Below, in pieces: positions 7,848 through 16,163 of a stretch of DNA of 64,000 bases (positions within the stretch are counted from its first letter, which is position 1; each line of letters starts with the position of its first letter). Origin of the DNA: an uncultured Eubacteriales bacterium (GTDB taxonomy: Bacteria; Bacillota; Clostridia; Christensenellales; Aristaeellaceae); contig OMZY01000003.1 of NCBI GenBank assembly GCA_900315675.1, positions 1-64,000 on the forward strand, read 5' to 3'. Under the pieces are notes generated by a model that searched no databases, was not told the origin of the DNA, and was given only the letters and a program-made list of their open reading frames with translations. The translations under genes were made by a program, and so were the position numbers.

Positions 7848-7934
7848 ACTATAGTTAAGATTCTTGTCGCCGAGGATATTGAAATAGTTGAAATTGTCAA
7901 GGAGATCAATGCTAATATAACAATGGAGTAAACC

Positions 7935-9218
7935 ATGACAGAAGAACTTGATATCCAGCAGTGCCTGACCCGATATATCGGTCAGGAGACAGAATACTGG
8001 GATTTCTGGGGAGCTATCCGTATCATAAAAAACGGTGAAATCCTTTGGGAGACCAGCCGCGGTTATGCCTGCGCTGAGTTCGGCGTGAAGAACAGCATGT
8101 CTACCCGGTTTACCATCGCATCGGTTACAAAGCAGTTTACCGCTTTTGCGGTGATGCTTCTGTATGACAGGGGCCTTTTATCCCTGGACGCGGATGCGAA
8201 TACATATCTTCCGGAAGACATGCAGATTTCTTCCGGGATTACCGTTCATGATCTTCTTGCCCATACCTCAGGACTGTATAACTTTTACAACTTCGAAGAC
8301 AACTTCTACATCGGCGAGGACAGACTGCCCTATGACCGGAAAGTATTCCTTAACAAATGGATTCTGAAACAGCCGATGAACGCCCCGGGAGAATTGTTCA
8401 ATTACAACAATTCAAACTACAATCTGCTGGCCTGGATCATTGAATATGTATCCAAACAGTCCTACGCGGAATTCTTGTATGATAACATATTCCTTCCGCT
8501 GGGGATGACCGGCACCGCATTTGACGACGGCCTGGCTGTCCTGGAAAACAAAGCAGACAATTATATGCATGATTACGGGCAGACTGTTCGTGTGCCGTAT
8601 GTCAACAATATGTTCCTGATGGGTGCAGGGGCGCTGGTTTCGAATTGTGACGACCTGCAGAAGTGGTATGAGTGCCTGAAGCAAAGGAAGCTGCTGTCCG
8701 CACCGGCGTATGAAAGGTTCCTTACTGAAAACATGAATCATTACTGCTACGGGCTGGAACGGCATGACCGAAACGGTGTAACGATGTATGCCCATGGCGG
8801 TGACGCCAACGGGATTGCCGCGTATACGCAGTACTTCTTTGAGGACGATATCTGTATTATCATTCTTTCCAACAATGAATCGCTGAACCAGTACCGCCTG
8901 GGAGAAGGCATCGCCGGCATACTGTATGGGAAAGAACCGAAATATGCCATGAAACCGGACGAGATACCTGTCTCCGGGGAAGATCTCCGGAAGTTCACCG
9001 GTACATATCTTCCCGGTAAAATCCATATGGAAGTAAAAAACGGAAAACTGTATCTGGTACGTGTCAATCAGAATATCCACATTGAACTGTACTGCATCGG
9101 TCCCAATACATTTATCCGCAGGCATGAGGAGCAGAGCTATACGCACAATCTGCTGCCGGAAGGCGCTGAAAAACCAACGGTATGGGGATATGAACTGATC
9201 AGTAAAGAATTAATATAG
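7935..9218 (+). CDS. Beta-lactamase-related serine hydrolase
   Basis: A 427-residue protein of the class C beta-lactamase/penicillin-binding fold. The SxxK motif is S63-V-T-K66, the YxN motif lies in LFNYNNSNY near 157, and HGGD near 285 stands in the place of the KTG triad. A C-terminal lipocalin-like extension (RKFTGTYLPGKIHMEVKNGKLYL) is typical of this group. No signal peptide or membrane segment is seen, so it should be cytosolic and is more likely an esterase or peptidase than a beta-lactamase. It is a single gene with its own promoter and sits next to the tRNA-Pro repeat field. Confidence 0.88.
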   Translation: MTEELDIQQCLTRYIGQETEYWDFWGAIRIIKNGEILWETSRGYACAEFGVKNSMSTRFTIASVTKQFTAFAVMLLYDRGLLSLDADANTYLPEDMQISSGITVHDLLAHTSGLYNFYNFEDNFYIGEDRLPYDRKVFLNKWILKQPMNAPGELFNYNNSNYNLLAWIIEYVSKQSYAEFLYDNIFLPLGMTGTAFDDGLAVLENKADNYMHDYGQTVRVPYVNNMFLMGAGALVSNCDDLQKWYECLKQRKLLSAPAYERFLTENMNHYCYGLERHDRNGVTMYAHGGDANGIAAYTQYFFEDDICIIILSNNESLNQYRLGEGIAGILYGKEPKYAMKPDEIPVSGEDLRKFTGTYLPGKIHMEVKNGKLYLVRVNQNIHIELYCIGPNTFIRRHEEQSYTHNLLPEGAEKPTVWGYELISKELI

Positions 9219-9231
9219 GAGGAGATCAGGC

Positions 9232-9348
9232 ATGGGTTTGTCCGATAAAACAGGATATATCCTGATTGATATGTACGGGGTAATTATAGAGGAAAGCAAG
9301 GGATTTTTTATCCCGTATACATACCAGCACTTTGATGAGACGGAATAA
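9232..9348 (+). pseudogene. Truncated HAD-like hydrolase, N-terminal remnant
   Basis: A 38-codon frame with a good ribosome site (AGGAGGAGATCAGGC before the ATG). It reads MGLSDKTGYILIDMYGVIIE and goes on to a stop. The IDMYGV stretch resembles motif I (DxYGV) of HAD phosphatases, and the ESKGFFIPYTYQHFDE continuation matches the early cap region of that family. No remaining HAD motifs follow in any frame before the next gene, so this looks like a 5' remnant after deletion. A real small protein cannot be excluded. Confidence 0.5.
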
Positions 9349-9526
9349 AAATCTCTTTTCCGGCACCCTTCTTCTGTCATATAATATTCTGAAAAGGAAT
9401 AATCCTGAGCAAAAATAAACTGTAAGGCGCAGAAACCATTCCTTTTCCACAGGGAGGAAGCATGGAAGAAAACATATATTATCATGTAATATCGGACACC
9501 CCGGAGAAAACCGGAGAGGATAAGGT

Positions 9527-10396
9527 ATGGACGGCCTGTTTCTGAGTGCGTTTTATTTTCCGGGGGCAGAAGCGGAATCCGACTTTATGTTCGGACTGAA
9601 GACCACATATGACCAGACCGTGTATCCGTATGGTGTTCTGCCAAAGGCCGGGCTGAATGAGATCATTTTCCGTCCGGTGACGATTCTTTACGGCGGGAAC
9701 GGCAGCGGAAAAAGCACGGCCCTGAACGTGATCGCGGAAAAGCTCCGGCTGATCCGGAACAGTGCATACAACCGTTCACGCTTTTTTGAGAATTATGTGG
9801 ACCGGTGCCGCGCAACGGTGGACGAAGCAATCCCCGGAGGGAGCCGGATCATTACCAGCGACGATGTGTTTGATATGATGCTGGATATCCGTTCCATCAA
9901 TGAAGGTATTGACCGCAGGAGGGAAAAGCTTGCGGAGGATTATTATGATCTGAAGCATGAGAAGTTTCAGCTCCGATCCCTGGAGGACTTGGACCATCTG
10001 CACCGGATCAATCAGGCAAGAAGCAAAACAAAGAGCCGGTTTATTGAGAACGAATCCGGGAAAAGCCTTCGGGAGCGGTCGAATGGGGAAAGCGCGCTGA
10101 TGTATTTCCAGAGCAAGATCGAAATGGACACGCTGTGCCTGCTGGATGAGCCGGAGAACAGCCTGAGCCCTGAAAACCAGTTGATCCTCGCGGATTTCCT
10201 GGCTGAATCCGTCAGGTACTGCGGAAACCAGCTGGTAATCAGTACCCATTCACCATTTCTGCTGGCCCTGCCGGGGGCGAAGATCATCAACCTGGATGAG
10301 CAGTCCCGGGTGGTAGACAGCTGGACGGAACTGAAAAACCCCAGGGTATATTATGACTTTTTCAAAACGCATGCTGATGAATTTGAGGAAACCTGA
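9527..10396 (+). CDS. AAA/ABC-type ATPase, stand-alone
   Basis: A 289-residue soluble ATPase. Walker A is YGGNGSGKST (residues about 55-64), a charged helical insertion lies around 110-165, an ABC-like signature is seen near ESGKSLRERSNGESAL, Walker B is LLDEPENSLSP (about 204-214), and the H-loop is ISTHSPFLL (about 240). This matches the predicted-ATPase family often found alone in Firmicutes. Function is unknown; roles in DNA repair or in defence modules are known for relatives, but no partner nuclease or toxin is adjacent. It begins 23 nt before a small overlapping frame closes and ends 23 nt before a GNAT gene. Confidence 0.85.
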   Translation: MDGLFLSAFYFPGAEAESDFMFGLKTTYDQTVYPYGVLPKAGLNEIIFRPVTILYGGNGSGKSTALNVIAEKLRLIRNSAYNRSRFFENYVDRCRATVDEAIPGGSRIITSDDVFDMMLDIRSINEGIDRRREKLAEDYYDLKHEKFQLRSLEDLDHLHRINQARSKTKSRFIENESGKSLRERSNGESALMYFQSKIEMDTLCLLDEPENSLSPENQLILADFLAESVRYCGNQLVISTHSPFLLALPGAKIINLDEQSRVVDSWTELKNPRVYYDFFKTHADEFEET

Positions 10397-10419
10397 TAAA
10401 ACCGGCATTCGCGGAGGAT

Positions 10420-10947
10420 ATGATGCTTCAGCTGATCAAGAGGTGCCCTGAATACGCGGAGGGATATAAAGCATATTGCCAGGAATACTATGATCACAAT
10501 ATTGTGTTCTTCAGACCTTCAAATCCCAGGTATCTGGTGGGCGACTGGTTTATGAACACAAAGGACTGGTATGACCGGAAGGAAAAGGGACTTGTGGAGG
10601 GCCAGCCTGTCAGCTTTCATAACTGGGCGGTGGATAACGGCAGGTTCATCGGAGAATTCCAGCTGAGGACAGAGTTTCCCCCGAAAGTGATGCTGGATAT
10701 CGGAAGCGTTGGCTACGCGGTAAGAGTATCGGAATGGAACAAAGGATACGGTACGCAGATTCTGCGGCGCGGGTTGGAAATTGCAAGAGAACACGGCATG
10801 GAAAAGGTACTGCTGATCATCAACGAAAAGAATGCGGCGTCCATTCATGTCTGCGAAAAGCTGGGCGGAAAGCTTTGGGATACCATTGAGAGGGATAACG
10901 AAGCAGAAGGCCATCATCTTGTCAGACGATACTGGATCATGCTGTAA
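10420..10947 (+). CDS. GNAT family N-acetyltransferase
   Basis: A 175-residue acetyltransferase of the RimJ/RimL-like GNAT class. The acetyl-CoA loop is seen in EWNKGYGTQILRRGLEIAREHGMEKVLLIINEKNAASI (residues about 105-143), and the last strand is in HVCEKLGGKLW. It is probably the second gene of a short run with the ATPase upstream and the VOC gene downstream (41-nt gap). GGAGG is only 2-5 nt from two adjacent ATGs, and the second (10423) may be the true start. The acceptor substrate is unknown. Confidence 0.88.
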   Translation: MMLQLIKRCPEYAEGYKAYCQEYYDHNIVFFRPSNPRYLVGDWFMNTKDWYDRKEKGLVEGQPVSFHNWAVDNGRFIGEFQLRTEFPPKVMLDIGSVGYAVRVSEWNKGYGTQILRRGLEIAREHGMEKVLLIINEKNAASIHVCEKLGGKLWDTIERDNEAEGHHLVRRYWIML

Positions 10948-10988
10948 ACAGTAAAAAAATATGACAGACAGAGTACAGAGGATAGTAA

Positions 10989-11345
10989 ATGACGATCGGC
11001 GAAGTATGCTTAATGACAAATGACGTGCCAAGGCTTGCGGCGTTTTACAAGCAGCTGCTGGGCGTGGAAAACGGAAGCAATGATGAGACCCATCAGTTTA
11101 TCATCTCAGAAGGAACAACCCTGACCGTCTATAATGACGGGACCGTAAAGAATAACCGGAATCAGAATATCTGTCTGGCATTTACGGTGGATGATATTGA
11201 CAGGGAATATGAAAAGATCCTGGCCCTGGGAGCGAAAATCATAGAACCTCCGACAAAGCGCCCCTGGGGCGCGGTCAACATGAGTTTCTATGACCCGGAT
11301 AACAATATGGTTTTCTTCAGGAGTTTTCCGGAAAATGAGCAATAA
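10989..11345 (+). CDS. VOC (glyoxalase/bleomycin-resistance fold) family protein
   Basis: A 118-residue protein with the paired beta-alpha-beta-beta-beta modules of the vicinal oxygen chelate fold: MTIGEVCLMTNDVPRLAAFYKQLLG at the N-terminus and LAFTVDDIDREYEKILALGAKI in the second half, closing with WGAVNMSFYDPDNNMVFF. Members are metal-dependent dioxygenases, glyoxalases or drug-binding proteins. The Glu/His ligand positions are not clear enough to predict activity. It is a stand-alone small gene in the accessory stretch. Confidence 0.88.
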   Translation: MTIGEVCLMTNDVPRLAAFYKQLLGVENGSNDETHQFIISEGTTLTVYNDGTVKNNRNQNICLAFTVDDIDREYEKILALGAKIIEPPTKRPWGAVNMSFYDPDNNMVFFRSFPENEQ

Positions 11346-11368
11346 TCTCTGAAACGGAGGAAAAGACA

Positions 11369-11511
11369 GTGAAACACACCAAATGGGGGATATCGTTAGC
11401 CGCAGATGTTCCGGCTCCGCGCAAGGTCTGATCTGGGACGAAACCTGCACGGAGCGATCGGAATATTTCGTCCGGTCAGGCTTTGCACTACATGAAAATA
11501 TAAACATGTAA
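11369..11511 (+). pseudogene. Degraded gene remnant between VOC and MFS genes
   Basis: A GTG frame with a fine ribosome site (ACGGAGG 9 nt upstream) reads VKHTKWGISLAADVPAPRKV and then stops at 11429-11431. Starting in the next frame, 26 codons run to TAA at 11509 and read IWDETCTERSEYFVRSGFAL followed by HENINM, like the end of an enzyme. A deletion joining the two ends of one or two genes would explain this. I cannot assign a family. Confidence 0.35.
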
Positions 11512-11522
11512 GGAGCAAAGTC

Positions 11523-12842
11523 ATGAATAAACATTCTTTTAAACAACTTCACAGTTTTCTTTTGCTATGGGGATCACAGACCGTATCCCAGCTTGGGACG
11601 GCCATGACGGATTATGCGGTGATTATCTGGGTATACAGCCAGAGAGGTACCGCGTCCAGCGTGACCCTGCTGACGGTATGCACCTTTCTGCCGACCATCT
11701 TTTTCCGCTTCCTGGCCGGAAGCATGGTGGACCGGCAGAACAAAAAGCGGATCATGCTGATTGCGGACCTGGTGGCAGCGTGCGGAACGCTGGCTGTGTT
11801 TGTACTGCATTCCGCGGAGGTTCTGCAGATCTGGCACCTGTATGTGATCAATTTCCTGCTCAGCCTCATGAACGCCTTCCAGGAGCCGGCTTCCTTTGTT
11901 GCTGTCAGCCTGCTGGTACCGAAGGAACATTATGCCCGGGCCGGCGGCCTGCAGGGGTTCAGCGGAGCCGCCGTATCCATTCTGGCTCCGGCGCTGGGCG
12001 CGCTGCTGCTGGCAGCAGGCGGACTGGACCTGGTGCTGATGATCGATCTGGCGACTTTTGCCGTTGCCTTCCTGGTGCTGCTGTTCCTGATCCGGATTCC
12101 GGAGCCGGAACAGCAGGCGGCGAAAGAGGAATCTTTTTCAAAGACCTGCCTGGAAGGGATCCGCTATCTGAAGGAGCATACGGCTATTCTGCGGATCACG
12201 CTGTTCCTGGCGGTAATCAATTTCCTGGCGAAGCTGGGTAACGACGGAATGCTTTCTCCCTTTATCCTGGGCCGGACGGGCAATAACCAGTCCGTTCTGG
12301 GTATGGTGGAAAGCTTTACGGCACTGGGCGTGCTGGCCGGGAGCCTGCTGGCAACAACGATGAAACCGGTCAAGAAACGGACCCGGTTAATCTTTATTGC
12401 GACAGGCCTGGTTTTTGCCGGAAACATTTTCCAGAGCCTGACTTCCCGTCCATGGCTGTGGTGCGCTGCGGCGTTCGGAAGCTATCTGATGGCAGCTGTG
12501 ATGAACGTAAATATGGATATCCTGATGCGGGAAAGGGTTCCGCTGGACATGCAGGGACGGGTGTTCTCCGCGAAGAGCACCCTGCAGAATTTCACGATTC
12601 CACCGGCTCTCCTGCTGGGCGGCCTGCTGGCAGACACGGTCTTTGAACCGTTTATGGGAACGGATTCGCCGGTACAGCGGGTGCTGTCCGGGTTCTTTGG
12701 TACCGGGAAAGGGTCGGGAATCGGCCTGATGTTCTTTGTTTTCGGGCTTGCCGGGATGCTGGTCAGCTTTACCCGGCTGCGAAAACCGGTTTACAGGGAA
12801 CTGGACCGGAAGGAAAAAGAAACGATACAGACGAATGACTGA
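11523..12842 (+). CDS. MFS transporter (drug/macrolide efflux type)
   Basis: A 439-residue integral membrane protein with 12 predicted helices in two six-helix halves. It begins LLLWGSQTVSQLGTAMTDYA, the typical opening of the MefA/enterobactin-exporter MFS subfamily, and the loop 2-3 motif is RFLAGSMVDRQNKKRIMLI. The central cytosolic loop is around residue 200. Relatives export macrolides, siderophores or peptides, but the substrate is not predictable here. An AAGGAGC ribosome site precedes the ATG. The S51 peptidase gene starts 17 nt after its stop, so the two may be co-transcribed. Confidence 0.9.
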   Translation: MNKHSFKQLHSFLLLWGSQTVSQLGTAMTDYAVIIWVYSQRGTASSVTLLTVCTFLPTIFFRFLAGSMVDRQNKKRIMLIADLVAACGTLAVFVLHSAEVLQIWHLYVINFLLSLMNAFQEPASFVAVSLLVPKEHYARAGGLQGFSGAAVSILAPALGALLLAAGGLDLVLMIDLATFAVAFLVLLFLIRIPEPEQQAAKEESFSKTCLEGIRYLKEHTAILRITLFLAVINFLAKLGNDGMLSPFILGRTGNNQSVLGMVESFTALGVLAGSLLATTMKPVKKRTRLIFIATGLVFAGNIFQSLTSRPWLWCAAAFGSYLMAAVMNVNMDILMRERVPLDMQGRVFSAKSTLQNFTIPPALLLGGLLADTVFEPFMGTDSPVQRVLSGFFGTGKGSGIGLMFFVFGLAGMLVSFTRLRKPVYRELDRKEKETIQTND

Positions 12843-12859
12843 TAATGGAGGAAATACAG

Positions 12860-13525
12860 ATGAACAATCATAAAGCAATCGCATTTTTCAGCGGATTCCC
12901 GGACCGTCGGTTTACAGATGAAATCGCCAGGCGGCTGGAAAAAGAACTGCCTGTGCGCAGATGCATCGTGTTTATCACTGCCTGCCCGGTGGATTATCAG
13001 CAGAATGACGAGGATTCCGCCGGAATGCACGAGATGTTCGTTGAATACGGAATCGGCTTTGACCGGTTCTGCGTGGTGGACGCCAGAATGGAACCTGCCG
13101 ACGCGCAGAAGTGGGCCCGGGAGGCAGACTGCTTCTTCCTGATGGGCGGCGGGGTCTGCGCTGAGCAGAGGCAGCTGATGCGTGACAAAGGCATTTATGA
13201 TATTGTCCGGGACAGCCCGGCGATGGTTCTGGGCGTCAGCGCCGGATCCATGAATATGGGGAGAATAACGGTAGACTGGGAGGATGCTTCTGAACCGTAC
13301 GAAGGACTGGGCTTTGCTGATATTACCATGATCGGCCATTTCGACTATAACGATACGTATCGGCTGCAGTTCATGAAGGATGCATCCATGTATCGGCCGA
13401 TCTGTGCCATGGAGGATGAGAGCGCCATCTTTATCAGAGATGGCAAAGCGGACATCATCGGCGTCATTCATCGGATTGACAAGGGAGAGATCGGACCGTT
13501 TACGGAAGAAGACGTCCGGCTCTGA
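12860..13525 (+). CDS. Peptidase S51 (dipeptidase E-like) family protein
   Basis: A 221-residue class I glutamine-amidotransferase-like protein. The nucleophile elbow GVSAGSMNMG (Ser near residue 126) and the preceding FLMGGGVCAEQ match peptidase E/cyanophycinase relatives that cleave Asp-X dipeptides or peptide-like compounds. The ATG at 12860 is preferred because TGGAGGAAATACAG lies directly upstream; an in-frame earlier ATG would use that ribosome site as codons. A second, shorter S51 gene is at 22529. It is cytosolic, with no signal peptide. Confidence 0.87.
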   Translation: MNNHKAIAFFSGFPDRRFTDEIARRLEKELPVRRCIVFITACPVDYQQNDEDSAGMHEMFVEYGIGFDRFCVVDARMEPADAQKWAREADCFFLMGGGVCAEQRQLMRDKGIYDIVRDSPAMVLGVSAGSMNMGRITVDWEDASEPYEGLGFADITMIGHFDYNDTYRLQFMKDASMYRPICAMEDESAIFIRDGKADIIGVIHRIDKGEIGPFTEEDVRL

Positions 13526-13683
13526 GTCACGGACTGCGGATGTGCCGCAACCTGTAGTTGCACAATTTCCTGAAACAGCACCTGTGAGTTGGTTGGAAAG
13601 ATTTCTGCCCCATGTTAATCTGTCCTTGCGACGCGGAGCAAGGAACTGTCAGGAAGATCAATAAAGTGAAAAGGAGAAACAAC

Positions 13684-14352
13684 ATGAGTTTCGGCAAAAA
13701 TCTTCAGTACCTGCGTCAGCTCAGCGCAGGCATGACACAGGAAACGCTGGCGGAGAAGCTTAACGTAAGCCGCCAGACCATCTCAAAGTGGGAAATGGAC
13801 GCAGCGAATCCGGAAATGGACAAAGCGCTTGAAATCTGCAAAATCTTTAACTGCACCCTGGATAATCTTTTCAGGGAAGAAATAGATAAGCGCAGTGACG
13901 CCTATTCAGATCTCCGTACGGAGGAAGTCAAAGGGTTCCGTTATGTGGAGTACACAGTGATCAGCCGGGAGCCGGAAGCGGACGCCATCGGCAGGATGTG
14001 CAAATGCGCGGAAGAAAACGGAATTGCGAATCCGAAGGTGATCGGATGGGATTTCCCGAAGGTGTCACAGGAACAGGTGAATGTGTTCAATATGCACGGA
14101 TATACAGCGGCGCTGATCCTGCCGGAGGGTGTTACGCCTGAAGGGTATGAAATCAAAGAACAGGCTGCGCATAAATATGCCGCGATCCATATTGACCGGC
14201 CCTTCGACAATCCATTTTCCACAATTTCCGGAGCCTATCACACCCTGGGGGATTATATGCGGACGAACGGGCTGGCCTTTGTGGAAAATGAAGTGATTCC
14301 ATGCTTTGAAACGGATGGAGAAAGCATGGATATCTATATGGCCTGCAAGTGA
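13684..14352 (+). CDS. XRE-type HTH regulator with GyrI-like effector domain
   Basis: A 222-residue two-domain regulator. Residues 5-60 are a Cro/C1 HTH (LRQLSAGMTQETLAEKLNVSRQTISKWEMD), and residues about 75-222 are a GyrI/AraC-effector-binding-like domain (FRYVEYTVISREPEADAIG with GAYHTLGDYMRTNGL), which usually binds hydrophobic compounds. The ATG at 13684 has AAAGGAGAAACAAC upstream. Its stop overlaps the start of the next GNAT gene, suggesting that the pair responds to one small molecule. Confidence 0.88.
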   Translation: MSFGKNLQYLRQLSAGMTQETLAEKLNVSRQTISKWEMDAANPEMDKALEICKIFNCTLDNLFREEIDKRSDAYSDLRTEEVKGFRYVEYTVISREPEADAIGRMCKCAEENGIANPKVIGWDFPKVSQEQVNVFNMHGYTAALILPEGVTPEGYEIKEQAAHKYAAIHIDRPFDNPFSTISGAYHTLGDYMRTNGLAFVENEVIPCFETDGESMDIYMACK

Positions 14353-14825
14353 TGGAAAGCCGGAAAAAAGATAAAACGATGAGCTTACAGTTCATGAAAG
14401 CCGGTACTGCTGACGCTTTGGTCCTCAATGCCATATCAAAGCGTGCTTTTGACAGCGACGTGCAGGTTGGAGCTCCTTCCGCGGGCGGTCCACCCGGGTA
14501 TATGTCGCTGAAATACCATATGAAAATGGCAAGATCGGGCTATTTGTTCAAACTGACGGAGAATGGCCTGATCATGGGCGGTGCAATCCTTTTCCGGAAG
14601 GGAGACACACTGAATATCGGGAGAGTGTTCATCGATCCGCAGCACTTTCGGAAGGGGTACGGCATCCTGATGATGCGGGAAATCGAGGCTATGTTCCCGG
14701 ATGTAAAGGCTTTTACGCTTGACACTCCCGTCTGGAATACCCGGACAAACACCTTCTACACCGGACTGGGATACTCGGAAGTGGAACGAGATACCGACTT
14801 TGTTTACTATGCCAAAAAACGTTAA
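14352..14825 (+). CDS. GNAT family N-acetyltransferase
   Basis: A 157-residue GNAT enzyme. The acetyl-CoA-binding motif is seen in NIGRVFIDPQHFRKGYGILMMREIEAMFP (residues about 87-117), followed by LDTPVWNTRTNTFYTGLGYSE. The start overlaps the stop of the XRE gene (TGATG), which couples the two; an ATG at 14381 is an alternative start and matches the conserved beginning (MSLQFMKAGTAD) better. A terminator follows 36 nt after the stop. The substrate is unknown. Confidence 0.87.
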   Translation: MESRKKDKTMSLQFMKAGTADALVLNAISKRAFDSDVQVGAPSAGGPPGYMSLKYHMKMARSGYLFKLTENGLIMGGAILFRKGDTLNIGRVFIDPQHFRKGYGILMMREIEAMFPDVKAFTLDTPVWNTRTNTFYTGLGYSEVERDTDFVYYAKKR

Positions 14826-14860
14826 GGGCGGTGCAGAAAACGCAGTCACTTTATCTTTTC

Positions 14861-14893
14861 CCGGGACATTGAAAATCAATGCTCCCGGTTTTT
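14861..14893 (+). terminator. Terminator after the XRE-GNAT pair
   Basis: Stem CCGGGACATTGA/TCAATGCTCCCGG with one unpaired C and an AAA loop, then TTTTT. Confidence 0.88.
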
Positions 14894-14966
14894 GCTGTCC
14901 GGGACGCTGCAGGTTCCGGCTGCGATTGATGAATGCCCGTCCGGCGGCCTGCGCCTGACAGCAGTG

Positions 14967-14995
14967 TTGATGGAAATGATTGGATATTGTATAAT
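14967..14995 (+). promoter_or_regulatory. Promoter upstream of the secreted-protein pair
   Basis: TTGATG (14967-14972), 17-nt spacer, TATAAT (14990-14995). It lies 80 nt before the truncated signal-peptide gene and may drive the GH114-like gene. Confidence 0.7.
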
Positions 14996-15074
14996 CGTTT
15001 TACTTGGAAAACTATATGAACAGATGAATGGGTTCTTTTATGCCAGGGATCATTTGCTGAAGAAAAAGTGCATC

Positions 15075-15197
15075 ATGAAAGGAATGCTTTTTCCTCGGAC
15101 ATTATTGCTGGCAGCAGTGTTTCTGTGCATGGCGCCAGAGGTTGGCTGCCGGACATTTTCACGAAGGAGGAAAGGCTATGAAAAACACTTCCATTAA
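15075..15197 (+). pseudogene. Truncated copy of the 5' end of the 16164 secreted-protein gene
   Basis: MKGMLFPRTLLLAAVFLCMA here is a near copy of MKGKLFLVTVLLAAAVFLCS at 16164. The upstream bases also match (ATCATTTGCTG-A-GG/AAG...AAAGTGCA-CATGAAAGGA in both). After the signal peptide the frame turns into Arg-rich noise (CRTFSRRRKGYEKHFH) and stops inside the next gene. It is therefore a duplicated promoter-proximal segment that has lost its mature domain. It could still make a 40-residue peptide. Confidence 0.6.
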
Positions 15198-16017
15198 GAA
15201 AATCTGTACCTTATGCTGCCTGATCACGATGATCGCATTATTCATTCCTTGCGCAGGGATGGGAGAAGCTTCCGCGTTCGCATATCCCTATGGCGTATTT
15301 CTTGGGATCACTGACAACCTGGCCCAGTTCGGGGACTATGAGATCGTGGTCATTGACGCCCAGTATTTCTCCGGGGAGGAGATCGAGCGTTTCCGGAACG
15401 AAGGGCATCAGGTTTATACATATCTCAATATCGGATCCCTGGAGGATTTCCGGGATTATTATGAAGAATACAAGGACCTCTCCCTGGGTGAATATGAACA
15501 CTGGGAAGAGGAAGTCTGGGTGGATGTTTCCAGCCGGAAGTGGCAGGACCTGATCCTGCAGGAACTTGTGCCCGGACTGCTGGAGAAACAGGTGGACGGT
15601 TTCTTCGTCGATAACTGCGATGTGTATTATGAATATCCGGAGCAGAAGATTTTGGACGGTCTGGGCGTCATCATGCAGGAACTGGTCGCGACCGGGAAGG
15701 AAGTCATCATCAACAGCGGCGACTGCTTCATGGACGCCTGGTGCGAGCAGGGCGGCATGTGGGACCAGGTCATTACCGGCATTAATCAGGAATCCGTATT
15801 CTCCTCGATCCTTTGGGACGAGAACGCATTCGGCAGGCAGGAAGAAGAGGACCATGAATACTTCGTGTCCTACATTACCCGCTACGGTGAGATGGGCGCA
15901 CGTATCTTCCTGCTGGAATACACCCTCGACGAGGAGCTGGTCAGGGAGATCGACCGGTACTGCAGGGAGCATGGCTTCATCTACTTCGTATCGCATACCC
16001 TGGAACTGGTCGGCTGA
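15178..16017 (+). CDS. Secreted GH114 / TM1410-like putative endo-alpha-1,4-polygalactosaminidase
   Basis: A 279-residue exported protein. Residues 1-30 are a signal peptide (KKICTLCCLITMIALFIPCA, cleavage after ASA). The mature part is a TIM barrel of the GH114/TM1410 clan: YEIVVIDAQYF, VYTYLNIGSLEDFRDYY, WVDVSSRKWQDLI, DGFFVDNCDVY and VIINSGDCFMDAW carry the conserved acidic residues at strand ends. Known members cleave polygalactosamine exopolysaccharide or act on cell-surface glycans. The ATG at 15178 has GAAGGAGG upstream. It is the first of two secreted-protein genes. Confidence 0.85.
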   Translation: MKNTSIKKICTLCCLITMIALFIPCAGMGEASAFAYPYGVFLGITDNLAQFGDYEIVVIDAQYFSGEEIERFRNEGHQVYTYLNIGSLEDFRDYYEEYKDLSLGEYEHWEEEVWVDVSSRKWQDLILQELVPGLLEKQVDGFFVDNCDVYYEYPEQKILDGLGVIMQELVATGKEVIINSGDCFMDAWCEQGGMWDQVITGINQESVFSSILWDENAFGRQEEEDHEYFVSYITRYGEMGARIFLLEYTLDEELVREIDRYCREHGFIYFVSHTLELVG

Positions 16018-16163
16018 TTCCGGAGAAAGGAAAGAATGTGAACAGGCCGCGGCCCAAGCTGGTGCCGGCTGCTGTCTGCTGTCATTTTATATCCGGAAAC
16101 AGTACATTGGCACATGAATGATCTTTTAGCATCAGAAATCATTTGCTGGAGGGAAAGTGCAAC

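Noticed and set aside
7935..9218. True beta-lactamase resistance gene
   Set aside because: The SxxK and YxN motifs are shared by esterases and peptidases of this fold; there is no signal peptide and the third motif is HGG rather than KTG.
9462..9545. 28-codon frame (MEENIYYHVISDTPEKTGED...) overlapping the start of the AAA ATPase gene
   Set aside because: It has a fair ribosome site but ends inside the ATPase gene and shows no family; a translational-coupling leader is possible but unsupported.
9527..11345. Anti-phage defence module around the stand-alone ATPase
   Set aside because: The neighbours are a GNAT and a VOC protein; no nuclease, toxin or reverse transcriptase partner is present.
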